A stretch of 64,000 nucleotides of DNA from Streptomyces sp. LUP47B (GTDB lineage Bacteria > Actinomycetota > Actinomycetes > Streptomycetales > Streptomycetaceae). Of this stretch, positions 33,462 through 42,171 are shown piece by piece. A program made the translations under genes and the position numbers. The stretch's first letter is position 1, and each line of letters starts with the position of its first letter. The stretch is taken from positions 398,468 through 462,467 of the forward strand of contig NZ_MJAH01000001.1 of assembly GCF_001746295.1 (NCBI RefSeq), given 5' to 3'. Under the pieces are notes generated by a model. The model was not told where the DNA came from and ran no database searches. It saw only the letters and a list, made by a program, of their open reading frames with translations.

Positions 33462-34949
33462 TCAGCCTGCCTGGATGAGGTGCTCGGGGACCCAGGTCCC
33501 GTGGATGCCGCTGCGCAGGCGGAGGGGGAGATGGAGAGTGGCCACAGGACCGGCGGCCAGATCGGCGGTGTCGAGGATGAGCAGGTCGTTCAGCATCGTG
33601 GTCCAGTTGTTGGCCAGGGCCAGGAGATAACCGTCGCCCTCGGGTGCGCCGTCGCTGCGGGGCACGAACACCGGCTCCTGGAAGGTGAAGTGTTCGGGCA
33701 GGACGTACTGGCCGGTGGCCTGCTGCTTGTCGAAGTCATAGCGGATGATCGTGTTGAGGGCCTGTATGCCGTCAGCGCTCTTGTGCTCGTCACCGATGAC
33801 ACGCGCCCCCGTGAACCCGATGCGGTGCCGGCCCGTTTCCACCCGGTCGTCGATGAGGGGGAATTCGGCGAACTCCGGCTGAAGTACCTGCTCTTCGAAG
33901 CCCTTGCCGTCGTCGGCCGCGTAGTCGGCCGTCCAGCGGGTGATCCTGGACACGCCCTTGGTGACGTCATATACGAGCGTGTCGGGGTACAGGAACGGGG
34001 CCGGCTGAGCCTCTGCGACACAGCCGTCGATGTGGATCGTGGTGCCTTCGTTGTAGGCGTTGAAGAAGTGGTAGGCGAACCGGGCCGGGCCGCGGTACCA
34101 GCGGACCTGGTCGGCGGTGCCGTAGCGCGGCATCACTCCGAGGCAGGTTTCCCTGGACGCGTCCCACTGCCAGTGCGGCCCGCCCGCCTTGAGCCGGTCG
34201 AGGTCGGCGGCGGTGGGCATCACCGGGAAGATCACATAGTCCTGGGTGACGACGAAGTCGTGGATCATGCTGGTGTACGGGGCCTCCAACCACACCTCGT
34301 GCAGGACCTCGCCGTGGGCGTCGAGGACGTAGTACGCGATGTCCCGGCTGGCCAGGCCCTTCGCCTCGAAGCCGAAGGCGAACATCTCACCCGTCACGGG
34401 ATCGACGCGGGGGTGGGCGGTGAAGGTCGGGCTGCTGACCCCACCGTCGAAGTCCCAATCCCCGTAGGTCTCCAGGGAGTCGGTGTCGAGTCGCGTGGGG
34501 CGGGCGTCCTCCTTCAGGACCAGGAGCTTCCCGGCGTGGAAGACGACGCTGGTGTTCGCCGCCCCCCGGTTCTTGCCCGCCACGGTGACGTGGTCGGTGT
34601 AGGGGTTGCGGTAGGCGCCGAACAGTGAACGGCGGGCGGCGCGTTCCAGCTTCAGCTTCTCGGTCCGCACGTAGCGGCTGCGGTAGTCGACGTGGCCGTC
34701 GGCGAAGGTGAACATGCGCAGCATGCCGTCGCCGTTGAAGGGGAGGTCGTCGCCGGTGCGGTTGGGAAAGGCCGGGTCGGGAGCGATCTGGTAGTAGCGG
34801 CCGCGCAGGTCGCGGGGGATCTCCCCGTCGGCCTCGATCTCGCAGATGTCGGCCTCGACGCGCGAGGGGGTCGACCAGCCCGAGTACACCGGCTGGTCGG
34901 GGAACCGCATGCCCGTGCGGCTGGGGGAGGGCGCGGACGACGCTGTCAT
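33462..34949 (-). CDS. Carotenoid cleavage / lignostilbene dioxygenase family enzyme
   Basis: A 495-residue non-haem iron oxygenase with a seven-bladed propeller. The four iron-binding histidines are H179 (FTAHPRVDP), H230 (SMIHDFVV), H294 (FAYHFFNAYNEG) and H483 (SGIHGTW). K126, just before ANTSVVFH, occupies the region of the phenol-binding Lys of lignostilbene dioxygenases, so a 4-hydroxystilbene-like substrate is plausible; carotenoids are less likely with no carotenoid genes nearby. The ATG has a GGAGG ribosome site. A promoter and palindrome upstream suggest control by the divergent MarR. Confidence 0.85.
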   Translation of the reverse strand: MTASSAPSPSRTGMRFPDQPVYSGWSTPSRVEADICEIEADGEIPRDLRGRYYQIAPDPAFPNRTGDDLPFNGDGMLRMFTFADGHVDYRSRYVRTEKLKLERAARRSLFGAYRNPYTDHVTVAGKNRGAANTSVVFHAGKLLVLKEDARPTRLDTDSLETYGDWDFDGGVSSPTFTAHPRVDPVTGEMFAFGFEAKGLASRDIAYYVLDAHGEVLHEVWLEAPYTSMIHDFVVTQDYVIFPVMPTAADLDRLKAGGPHWQWDASRETCLGVMPRYGTADQVRWYRGPARFAYHFFNAYNEGTTIHIDGCVAEAQPAPFLYPDTLVYDVTKGVSRITRWTADYAADDGKGFEEQVLQPEFAEFPLIDDRVETGRHRIGFTGARVIGDEHKSADGIQALNTIIRYDFDKQQATGQYVLPEHFTFQEPVFVPRSDGAPEGDGYLLALANNWTTMLNDLLILDTADLAAGPVATLHLPLRLRSGIHGTWVPEHLIQAG

Positions 34950-34968
34950 GGAAGACCTCCGGGATATT

Positions 34969-34982
34969 GCTAGACTTCTAGC
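34969..34982. promoter_or_regulatory. Palindromic operator for the oxygenase promoter
   Basis: GCTAGA-CT-TCTAGC is a perfect 14-bp inverted repeat just downstream of the predicted transcription start and 20 bases before the oxygenase ATG. A second dyad, ACTTC-N9-GAAGT, overlaps it. This is ideal placement for repression by the MarR protein encoded divergently. Confidence 0.65.
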
Positions 34983-34994
34983 GACTTGAAGTGC

Positions 34995-35024
34995 AGTAGA
35001 AGGCTCCCGAAACCGATATGTCAA
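34995..35024 (-). promoter_or_regulatory. Promoter of the carotenoid/lignostilbene oxygenase gene
   Basis: Reading the minus strand, a perfect TTGACA (35024-35019) is followed after 18 bases by TCTACT (35000-34995). The start point should fall near 34988, directly next to the palindrome at 34969-34982. Confidence 0.55.
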
Positions 35025-35086
35025 GACACTGGCGGGCAGGAAATGAAGGGTGAGTCCCTTGTGAGGGTGCTAGTGACGAAGGCAGA

Positions 35087-35644
35087 GTGGTGCCCGTGAC
35101 TCAAGATCCGGCCCCGCCGCGCCATGGCGAACGTCTGGCTGCCGCCTCTGGCTTCGACCTGCCCGACGCCGACCCGCACCTGGCGTCCGCGTCGGTGGGC
35201 TTCAACCTGGTCCGGGTCGCCAAGAAGATCGAACGCGACATCGAGACCAACTTCGCCCGGCCCGCCGGCCTGACCTTCGCCGGCTTCCGGCTGATGACCA
35301 CGCTCAAGTACGAGGGTGCGATGTCCCCGCGCAGACTCGCCGATCTGCTGAGCATCTCCACCGCGAGCGTCACCTCGGCACTGCACACCCTGGAACGGGC
35401 CGGTCTCCTCACCCGGACGCCCCAGCCCGACGACGGACGCATGCTCGTCATCGCCCTCACCGAGCTGGGCGAGACCGTCATCGACGAGTTTCTGCACTGG
35501 TGGACCACGCATCGCCAGAAGAGCTGGCTGGAACACCTGACCCCCGACGAGGAGCTCACCCTCGCGCGTCTGCTCGCCAAAGTCTCCCGGCACCAGCCCC
35601 AGCCGCTCGCCGAACGACAGCGACGGCTTGTTCCGCCGCAGTGA
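35087..35644 (+). CDS. MarR-family transcriptional regulator
   Basis: A 185-residue MarR winged-helix protein (KKIERDIETNFARPAGLTFAGFRLM, MSPRRLADLLSISTASVTSALHTLERAGLL, wing TPQPDDGRMLVIALTE). MarR repressors usually respond to phenolic ligands and control a divergent gene; here that is the oxygenase, with a 14-bp palindrome between. GTG codons at 35087, 35090 and 35096 are all possible starts; the first is given. A GCCCTCCC/GGGAGGGC hairpin lies about 130 bases after the stop. Confidence 0.85.
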   Translation: MVPVTQDPAPPRHGERLAAASGFDLPDADPHLASASVGFNLVRVAKKIERDIETNFARPAGLTFAGFRLMTTLKYEGAMSPRRLADLLSISTASVTSALHTLERAGLLTRTPQPDDGRMLVIALTELGETVIDEFLHWWTTHRQKSWLEHLTPDEELTLARLLAKVSRHQPQPLAERQRRLVPPQ

Positions 35645-36051
35645 CGTTCCCAGCGACGGGTGTCGGTCGGCGGGGAGAAGCTGACCGCTCAGCGCACACG
35701 TTGGCACGTCGGGGGCAGGCGTGACAGCCAGGCGGTCCTCGCCCTCGCTCGCCGCCGTGTCAACGTCCTCTGAGCCCTCCCAAAAGCTGTACGGGAGGGC
35801 GTGTGCACTGAGCCCGGCCAGCCACGCCAGACCGAGAGCGTGTATGGCACTCCGGTTCGTCGCGCACGATGTGGACGACCCGGTCGCTCAGCGCGGCGTC
35901 GACGGTACCTGCTCAAGCCGGACTCCGCACGGCGGCCGTACTCCACGCGACGTTGCCCGATATGCCGAAGGGTGAAGAACGGCTGTACTGCTGTCTCACG
36001 AGGACGAAGAGATCAGCAGGTCAGGTGCCCCGGCGAGGTTGAGGTTCAAGC
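35645..36051. other. Intergenic stretch without a supported gene
   Basis: Short frames on both strands here are rich in Arg, Pro and Ser and match nothing I recognise. The only structure I see is the hairpin at 35774-35800. The stretch separates the MarR gene from the convergent DapA-family gene. Confidence 0.5.
35774..35800 (+). terminator. Hairpin downstream of the MarR gene
   Basis: GCCCTCCC pairs perfectly with GGGAGGGC across an 11-base loop. It lies about 130 bases after the MarR stop, between convergent genes. It may act as a terminator; no T-run follows. Confidence 0.45.
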
Positions 36052-37071
36052 TCAGGCCCGGTTGCGTCCGGTGAAGAACTCACGGATGGGATCCATGCTC
36101 GGCTCCAGGCCGGCGTCCACGAGTCCCTTGCGCAGGGCGGCCATCTGGCTGTCCTGGAGGCGCATCGTCGGCTGGCGGAGCGGTCCGCCGTTGTACCCCT
36201 GCAGCCAGCCCTGGAACTTCCAGGCCTGGCGGTTGAGGACCGACCCACCGTGCAGGGTCCCGAAGAGTGCGGCCTTGGTCTTGCGGGCGGGGTGCAGCTG
36301 CCAGTAGATCGCCGTCGCCTCGTCATGTTTCCCGTCGCGCAGCAGTTGCATGACGCGCGGGATCATCGGACCGAAGTACTCGTGGTCGCTGGTCGCCGAC
36401 AACTGAATGGGCATCACCTGCGACAGAGGGATCAGATCGCCCTCGATCGGCACCGATATGACCACCTCGTCACCGAAGAGCCGGTTGCACTCGACGGCGC
36501 TCTGGATGTTGGGGTAGCCGCCTTCGGCCTTGATGACCGCGATGTTGGGGATGTCATCGATCAGACGGCGGATCAGCCGGGTCGGGAGATCGGAGGGGTG
36601 GATGCGAGCGCCGAAGTTCCAGATGGTCATCGGGAACAGGATGATCCCGAGGTTCGTGGCCTCGCAGACCGCCTTGGTGTAGTCGTAGATCTCCTGCTCG
36701 GACTCCGGGTAGAAGTTGGGCGGGTAGGCCAGCAGCACCAGGTCCGCTCCTGCCGCTTCGGCACCACGGACCGCTTCGAGGTTCTGCTCGAGGTCGTTCC
36801 AGCTCGCGTGGTGGACGACGTAGAAGTCGTCGCCGGCCTCGTCCTTGGAGATGCGGAGGAACTCCAGGTACTCGTCGAGGGTGATGCTGATCTCGGAGAC
36901 ACCGAGGGTGCCGATGAAACCATGCTCCTTGGCGAGGCGGATGTCGTGGCGGACGGCTCGCTCGTTGACGGCCCGCAGGTCGCCGGTGAACGAGGGGATG
37001 GTGCAGTTGACCGCGCCGACAAGCTTCTCGCGGGCCCAGTCACGTGCCTCGGCACGGGTGTATGCGGACAT
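36052..37071 (-). CDS. DapA-superfamily aldolase/hydratase-aldolase
   Basis: A 339-residue class I aldolase of the dihydrodipicolinate synthase superfamily. K181 in AVIKAEGG is the likely Schiff-base residue; LLAYPPNFYP and TIPSFTGDL line the pocket. It is longer than DapA (about 290) and lacks the GGTTGE motif of true DapA; the equivalent reads TLGVSEISIT. That fits lyases such as hydratase-aldolases that split aromatic or aliphatic 2-oxo acids. It is followed upstream by a semialdehyde dehydrogenase gene 42 bases away, which could oxidise the aldehyde it releases. Confidence 0.75.
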   Translation of the reverse strand: MSAYTRAEARDWAREKLVGAVNCTIPSFTGDLRAVNERAVRHDIRLAKEHGFIGTLGVSEISITLDEYLEFLRISKDEAGDDFYVVHHASWNDLEQNLEAVRGAEAAGADLVLLAYPPNFYPESEQEIYDYTKAVCEATNLGIILFPMTIWNFGARIHPSDLPTRLIRRLIDDIPNIAVIKAEGGYPNIQSAVECNRLFGDEVVISVPIEGDLIPLSQVMPIQLSATSDHEYFGPMIPRVMQLLRDGKHDEATAIYWQLHPARKTKAALFGTLHGGSVLNRQAWKFQGWLQGYNGGPLRQPTMRLQDSQMAALRKGLVDAGLEPSMDPIREFFTGRNRA

Positions 37072-37113
37072 GCCTGTCCTTTCGTTCGTGGTGTGCGTTG
37101 AGTCCGTGGAGGT

Positions 37114-38598
37114 CTACCGGGCACCCGCGCCTTCCCAGGAGAGGTACTTCATCTCCAGGTACTCGTCGATGCCGTGGACCGAGCCCTCACGCCCGAGGCC
37201 CGACTGCTTGATGCCGCCGAACGGTGCGACCTCGTTGGAGATCAGCCCCGAGTTGATGCCGACCATGCCCGCCTCGATCGCGGCGGAGACTCGCCAGATC
37301 CGCTCGGCGTCCCGGCTGTAGACGTAGGCCGCGAGCCCGTACTCGGTGTCATTGGCCATGCGGATCGCGTCCGCCTCGTCGACGAACCGGATGAGCGGGG
37401 TGACCGGACCGAACGTCTCCTCCCGCGTGATCTTCATCCCGGGGGCCACGTCGGCGAGCACGGTCGGCTGGAAGAAGAACCCGCCACGTTCATGGCCCGA
37501 CCCGCCGCACAGGACGCGTGCACCGTGGCCGGTGGCATCGGTGATGTGTTCCTGGACCTTGGCGACGGCGGCGGCATCGATGAGCGGCCCCTGCTCCGCG
37601 CCGGGTTCGAAGCCGTCGCCGACGGTCAACTCGCTGACCCGCTCGGCGAGTTCCTCGGCGAAGCGGTCGTAGATGCCGGACTGGACATAGACCCGGTTCG
37701 CGCTGATGCAGGCCTGGCCGGTGTTGCGGTACTTGCTCGCGAGGACGCCCTCGACAGCCGCCTCGAGGTCGGCGTCGTCGAAGACCAGGACCGGCGCGTT
37801 GCCCCCGAGCTCCATCGAGACCTTCTTCACCGTCTGCGCGCACTCGGTGAGCAGGACGCGTCCCACCTCGGTCGAGCCGGTGAAACTCACCTTGCGCACC
37901 GCCGGGTTGCCGGTCAGCTCCGGACCGATCTCACGGGCCTTGCCGAGGACGACGTTGAGGACGCCCGCCGGGACACCGGCGCGTTCGGCGAGTTCAGCGA
38001 GCGCGAGCGCGGTCAGCGGCGTCTGGGCGGCCGGCTTGACGACCATGGTGCATCCGGCGGCGAGGGCCGGCGCGGCCTTGCGCGTGATCATGGCCGCCGG
38101 GAAGTTCCAGGGCGTGATGGCGACGCACACGCCGACCGGCTCCTTGAGTACGAGGACGCGGCGTGACGGTTCGGGGGCCGGGAAGATGTCGCCGCGCACG
38201 CGCTTCGCTTCCTCGGCGAACCACTCGATGAACGACGCCGCGTACGCCACCTCGCCACGTGCTTCCGCGAGCGGCTTGCCTTCCTCCAGGGTGATCAGGC
38301 GAGCGAGATCCTCCGTGTGTTCCGTCACGAGGTCGAACCAACGGCGCAGGACCTGGGCCCGCTGCTTGCCGGACCGGGCACGCCAGTCCGGGAGCGCGCG
38401 CCCGGCCGCCGTGATGGCATCGGCCACCTGGGCCCGGCTCATGGACGGCAGATCCGCGATCGTCGCGCCGGTGGAAGGGTTGTCGACGGAGAACCGCCCG
38501 GACTCCCCGTGGCTGACCCAGTGTCCGTCGACGTAGGCCGACTCCTGGAAGAGCGACTTCTCGCTGAGGAATTCTGCGGCAGCGGTCCTGGTGCTCAT
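37114..38598 (-). CDS. Succinate-semialdehyde dehydrogenase-type aldehyde dehydrogenase
   Basis: A 494-residue GabD-class dehydrogenase (RWFDLVTEHTEDLARLITLEEGKPLAEARGE, ITPWNFPAAMITRKAAPALA, MELGGNAPVLVF with general base Glu, TGQACISANRVYV with nucleophile Cys). The EEGKPLAEARGE segment is characteristic of succinate-semialdehyde/glutarate-semialdehyde enzymes. It could oxidise succinic semialdehyde from the hpa pathway or an aldehyde from the adjacent lyase. The ATG at 38598 is the first in-frame Met after the intergenic region. A copy of the 17-bp operator lies 29 bases upstream. Confidence 0.85.
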   Translation of the reverse strand: MSTRTAAAEFLSEKSLFQESAYVDGHWVSHGESGRFSVDNPSTGATIADLPSMSRAQVADAITAAGRALPDWRARSGKQRAQVLRRWFDLVTEHTEDLARLITLEEGKPLAEARGEVAYAASFIEWFAEEAKRVRGDIFPAPEPSRRVLVLKEPVGVCVAITPWNFPAAMITRKAAPALAAGCTMVVKPAAQTPLTALALAELAERAGVPAGVLNVVLGKAREIGPELTGNPAVRKVSFTGSTEVGRVLLTECAQTVKKVSMELGGNAPVLVFDDADLEAAVEGVLASKYRNTGQACISANRVYVQSGIYDRFAEELAERVSELTVGDGFEPGAEQGPLIDAAAVAKVQEHITDATGHGARVLCGGSGHERGGFFFQPTVLADVAPGMKITREETFGPVTPLIRFVDEADAIRMANDTEYGLAAYVYSRDAERIWRVSAAIEAGMVGINSGLISNEVAPFGGIKQSGLGREGSVHGIDEYLEMKYLSWEGAGAR

Positions 38599-38626
38599 AA
38601 GGCCTTCTTCTTTTCCCTGGGACATT

Positions 38627-38643
38627 CGATACGTTTCGGAAAA
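38627..38643. promoter_or_regulatory. Copy g of the 17-bp CGAWACG-N3-CGTWYCG operator
   Basis: CGATACG-TTT-CGGAAAA: the left half and centre are perfect, the right half is degenerate. The 12-mer CGATACGTTTCG is identical to that within the symmetrical copy at 57463-57479. It lies between the semialdehyde dehydrogenase and the divergent MarR gene. Confidence 0.5.
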
Positions 38644-38720
38644 CGGGGCGCGGTACGCGGCAGAGTCCGGCTGCGGAGGTGGGCCGGAGGATGAGCGGCC
38701 GTCCGGCCTACACTCCTGGT

Positions 38721-39260
38721 GTGGACCACGAGCACTCGGACAACGAGGACCTGCATTTCTGGTCGTTCATCGATCATGCGATCAGCCGCGCGAGCCGTGA
38801 GCTCCCCGGCGTCGATCCGCTGGCGATGCGGTTGGTGCTCACCCTCCACCGGGCCGCGAACATGCTGGTCTACGACCTGGAATCAACCGTCCACCGACCT
38901 CGCGGATGGTCGTGGCCCGGCTTCCGTGTGCTGTTCGCGATCTGGCTGTCGAGCCCCGTCGAGGCGAAGAAGGTCGCGGAGCTGTCCGGCATGAGTCGCG
39001 CGGCCGTGTCGGCGCTGGTGAACACGCTGGAGCGGGACGGTCTGGTCACCAGGGCGCGTGCCCCGCACGACGGACGCGCGGTCAACCTCAGCCTCACCGA
39101 AAGTGGTCTGCAGGCGATCACCACGGCTTTCCAGGCGCACAACGAACGTGAACGGGAGTGGGCGGGCTCGCTCAGCTCGGACGAGCAGCGGACGCTGATC
39201 TCACTGCTGGAGAAGCTGACCACCCACTCGCTGCACTCCGAGGTCAAGCAACGAACGTGA
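38721..39260 (+). CDS. MarR-family transcriptional regulator
   Basis: A 179-residue MarR protein (HRPRGWSWPGFRVLFAIWL, EAKKVAELSGMSRAAVSALVNTLERDGLVTR, wing RAPHDGRAVNLSLTESG). A GTG start at 38721 is favoured because TACACT at 38709-38714 looks like a -10 element that would begin a leaderless mRNA there; ATG at 38691 has its GGAGG too close. It is divergent from the semialdehyde dehydrogenase/lyase pair and probably controls it. Its stop is six bases from the convergent FAH gene. Confidence 0.82.
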   Translation: MDHEHSDNEDLHFWSFIDHAISRASRELPGVDPLAMRLVLTLHRAANMLVYDLESTVHRPRGWSWPGFRVLFAIWLSSPVEAKKVAELSGMSRAAVSALVNTLERDGLVTRARAPHDGRAVNLSLTESGLQAITTAFQAHNEREREWAGSLSSDEQRTLISLLEKLTTHSLHSEVKQRT

Positions 39261-39266
39261 CGGCTG

Positions 39267-40220
39267 CTACCTGCAGAGGTTTCGCTGCGTGCCGAGTCCG
39301 GTGATCTCGCTGTCCATCACGTCGCCCGCCTGCAGGAACCGGCCGTAGTGCGAGCCGTTGCCCTGCGGAGAACCAGTGATGATCATGTCGCCCGGCTGCA
39401 GCGTCACCCGGTGCGAGATGTAGGAGATGAGGGCCGCGATCCCGAAGATCATGTCGTTGGTGTTGCCCTTCTGCATGACCTTGCCGTTGAGCCGGAGCGT
39501 GATGTCCAGGTCCTGCGGGTCGGGCACGAAGCGTGCCGGCACGAGGTAGGGGCCCGTGGGGTAGAACGTGGGCTGGTTCTTCGCCCGCATCCAGTCGGTG
39601 CCCATCATCGGGATCTCCGGCCGGGGCACCAGGCTGCGCGTCGTCAGGTCGTTGCAGATGGTGTACCCGGCGACGTGGTCCAGTGCCTCGTCACGGCTCA
39701 CCTCGCGCGTCTCGCGTCCGATGATCACGCCCAGCTCGAGTTCCCAGTCATGGTTCTCACCGAGGGAGGGCAGGACCACGTCGTCGTACGGGCCGCTGAT
39801 CGCGGACGGGACGCCCACCCACACGTAGGGCTCGCCGTGCGCGGCACGCTCGTCCATCTCCCGGGCGGCCTGCTCGCGCAGCTCCTCCTCGGTGGCGTCC
39901 GCCTTGCCCAGGCGGTGCGCCACGGTGATCTGGATGACGTGCTCGCGGTAGTTGGCCCCGGCGCCGAAGATCTGGCCCGGTGGCTGGACCGGGGCGAGCA
40001 CAGTGAGCTCCCCGACCGGCCGCCCTTCGCCCTCGGGTGCGTCGGCGAGGGACTGGAGCGCGTCCAGCGATGTGTCCCAGTCGGCGAGCAGGAGCGATGT
40101 GGTCGTGGCTGCGGGCAGGACGGTCCGGGTGTCGTACACCCTGTCGTTCACGACGATGCCGGGGAACGGACCGGACGGTCCGTCAGCGAACGTTCCCAGC
40201 GAGAAGGGGGTCTGGCTCAT
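39267..40220 (-). CDS. Fumarylacetoacetate hydrolase-family protein (module A, copy 1)
   Basis: A 317-residue FAH-superfamily enzyme with an N-terminal domain of about 80 residues and a catalytic domain (GAGANYREHV, ENHDWELELGVIIG with metal-binding Glu, ICNDLTTRSLVPRPEIPMMG, GDMIITGSPQGNGSHYG). It should hydrolyse, hydrate or decarboxylate a 2-oxo acid from meta ring cleavage. A close paralogue of the same length and C-terminal QRN(L/V)CR lies at 52581-53537. It ends the minus-strand string headed by another FAH protein, cupin and acetoacetyl-CoA synthetase. Confidence 0.85.
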   Translation of the reverse strand: MSQTPFSLGTFADGPSGPFPGIVVNDRVYDTRTVLPAATTTSLLLADWDTSLDALQSLADAPEGEGRPVGELTVLAPVQPPGQIFGAGANYREHVIQITVAHRLGKADATEEELREQAAREMDERAAHGEPYVWVGVPSAISGPYDDVVLPSLGENHDWELELGVIIGRETREVSRDEALDHVAGYTICNDLTTRSLVPRPEIPMMGTDWMRAKNQPTFYPTGPYLVPARFVPDPQDLDITLRLNGKVMQKGNTNDMIFGIAALISYISHRVTLQPGDMIITGSPQGNGSHYGRFLQAGDVMDSEITGLGTQRNLCR

Positions 40221-40227
40221 GGTTTCC

Positions 40228-42171
40228 TCATGCTTTCCGGCGGGTGTGGGCGAACTCCGCGTACTCCTGGAGCAGTGCGCTGTCGTCCACCGCGCCCAGG
40301 TCGACGACGTCGTTCAGGGAAGCTCCCTGCAGCAGGCGCTTGACCGGCACCTCGATCTTCTTTCCGGTGCGGGTGTGCGGGATCGCGCGCATCGGCACGA
40401 CCTCGTCGGGCACGTGGCGCGGTGACAGCTCTTCCCGGATCACCTGGTTGATGCGCTGCGTCACCGCTTCGGGGTCGGCGTTCTCCTGGAGGGCGACGAA
40501 CAGTGGCATGTAGTAGGCGTCTTCACCCAGTTCGGCGCCTACGACGAGGGCTTCGCGCACCTCGGGCAGCGCCTCGACGACCCGGTAGATGTCCGCGGGA
40601 CCCATGCGCACGCCCTGCCGGTTCAGGGTGGAGTCCGAGCGGCCGTGGATCACACTGCTGCCGTCGGGCTCGAACTCGATGAAGTCCCCGTGCCGCCAGG
40701 CTCCGTCATACACGGAGAAGTAGCTCTGCCGGTAGCGCCGGCCGTCGGAGTCGTTCCAGAAGCGGAGCGGCATCGAGGGCATCGGCTGCGTGATCACCAG
40801 CTCGCCGCGCTTGCCGACCACGGGCTTGCCGTCCTCGTCCCACGCTTCGACGGAAACGCCCAGGGCGGGCGCCTGGATGCGGCCCACGCGGACGGGCAGC
40901 GTGGGGGCTCCGCCGACGAAGATCGAGCACACGTCGGTGCCGCCGCTCATGGACGTCAGCCACACGTTGCCGAGCCGGTCGTAGACCCAGCGGAAGCCGT
41001 CGGTGGACAGCGGTGATCCGGTCACCTGCACCGTCCGCAGCGCCCCGGTTCCAGGGTTGAGGCCGGCCTTGAGGCAGGCGTGCAGGTAGCCGGCGCTGAC
41101 ACCGAGCGTGTCGACGTCGTGTTCGTCGGCGACGCGGAAGACGCGCCCCAGGTCGGGGCGGACCGGGTTCCCGTCCAGCAGAACGATCGTGGCTCCGACC
41201 GCGAGCCCGGAGACCAGCATGTTCCACACCACCCAGCTGGTGCTGGCGACGGTGAGATAGCGGTCACCGGCCCGTAGGTCCGAGTGCAGCCGTAGGACCT
41301 TGAGGTGTTCCAGGAGGACACCTCCGTGGCCGTGCACGATGCCCTTGGGTGCCCCGGTGGTGCCGGATGAGAACAGCACCCACAGCGGGTGGTCGAAGGG
41401 CAGCTCGTCGAACTCCGGCTCGCCTCCTCCCGCGGCAACCGTGCCCCAGAGCGACACGGGGCGGTCGGCCGTGGGCAGGCTTCCGGGGTGGAGGTGATCG
41501 ACCCAGAGCACGTGCTCCACCGACGGCAGCCGGTCGAGCAGGGTGCGCATCTCGTCCGTGCGTTCGTGCGTCCGTCCGCCGTAGTGGTAGCCGTCCGTGA
41601 GCAGCAGCACCTTGGGCTCCAGCTGGGCGAACCGGGAGGTCACCCCGTCCGCTCCGAACTCCGGGGAGCAGACCGACCAGACGGCCCCTACCGCCGCGCA
41701 GGCGAGGAGCCCTACGACGGCCTCCGCGCGGTTGGGCAGGACGGCGGCCACCCGGTCGCCGTGGGCCACACCCATCCGGCGCAGCGCGGCGGAGACGGCG
41801 GCGACCTGGCTGCGGAGTTCGGTTCGCGAGAGCGTGTGGGACGTGCCGTCGTCGTCCACGACGACGAGTGCCTCGTCCGGGCAGCGGCGCAGCACATGCT
41901 CGGCGTAGTTCACGGTACGGCCGGGAAACCACGTACCTGCGGGCATCTCCCGCGGAGCCACCGGACCGGTCGGGGTACCACCGAGTCGTACGTCCTCGAA
42001 CTCGGCGACGGACTCCCAGAACCGGCCCAGGTCTCGCGTCGACCAGCGCCAGAGATCGAGGTAGTCGGCACCGCCGTCGTAGTCCTTCAGCCCCCGGCGG
42101 TAGCGAGCGAGTTCGCTGCCGTCCTGCCGGGCACTGCTGGGCGTCCACAGGATGTCCTGTGCGGTGCTCAT
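40228..42171 (-). CDS. Acetoacetyl-CoA synthetase
   Basis: A 647-residue ANL-superfamily acyl-CoA ligase of the acetoacetate class: LWRWSTRDLGRFWESVAEF and WFPGRTVNYAEHVLR at the N-terminus, P-loop LFSSGTTGAPKGIVHGHGG, LTSMSGGTDVCSIFVGG, WRHGDFIEF and C-terminal HTRTGKKIEVPVKRLLQG with the adenylating Lys. It activates acetoacetate to acetoacetyl-CoA using ATP. Located between FAH-family genes and followed by a thiolase gene further right, it implies that the ring-fission product is split to acetoacetate. ATGA overlap with the cupin gene. Confidence 0.9.
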   Translation of the reverse strand: MSTAQDILWTPSSARQDGSELARYRRGLKDYDGGADYLDLWRWSTRDLGRFWESVAEFEDVRLGGTPTGPVAPREMPAGTWFPGRTVNYAEHVLRRCPDEALVVVDDDGTSHTLSRTELRSQVAAVSAALRRMGVAHGDRVAAVLPNRAEAVVGLLACAAVGAVWSVCSPEFGADGVTSRFAQLEPKVLLLTDGYHYGGRTHERTDEMRTLLDRLPSVEHVLWVDHLHPGSLPTADRPVSLWGTVAAGGGEPEFDELPFDHPLWVLFSSGTTGAPKGIVHGHGGVLLEHLKVLRLHSDLRAGDRYLTVASTSWVVWNMLVSGLAVGATIVLLDGNPVRPDLGRVFRVADEHDVDTLGVSAGYLHACLKAGLNPGTGALRTVQVTGSPLSTDGFRWVYDRLGNVWLTSMSGGTDVCSIFVGGAPTLPVRVGRIQAPALGVSVEAWDEDGKPVVGKRGELVITQPMPSMPLRFWNDSDGRRYRQSYFSVYDGAWRHGDFIEFEPDGSSVIHGRSDSTLNRQGVRMGPADIYRVVEALPEVREALVVGAELGEDAYYMPLFVALQENADPEAVTQRINQVIREELSPRHVPDEVVPMRAIPHTRTGKKIEVPVKRLLQGASLNDVVDLGAVDDSALLQEYAEFAHTRRKA

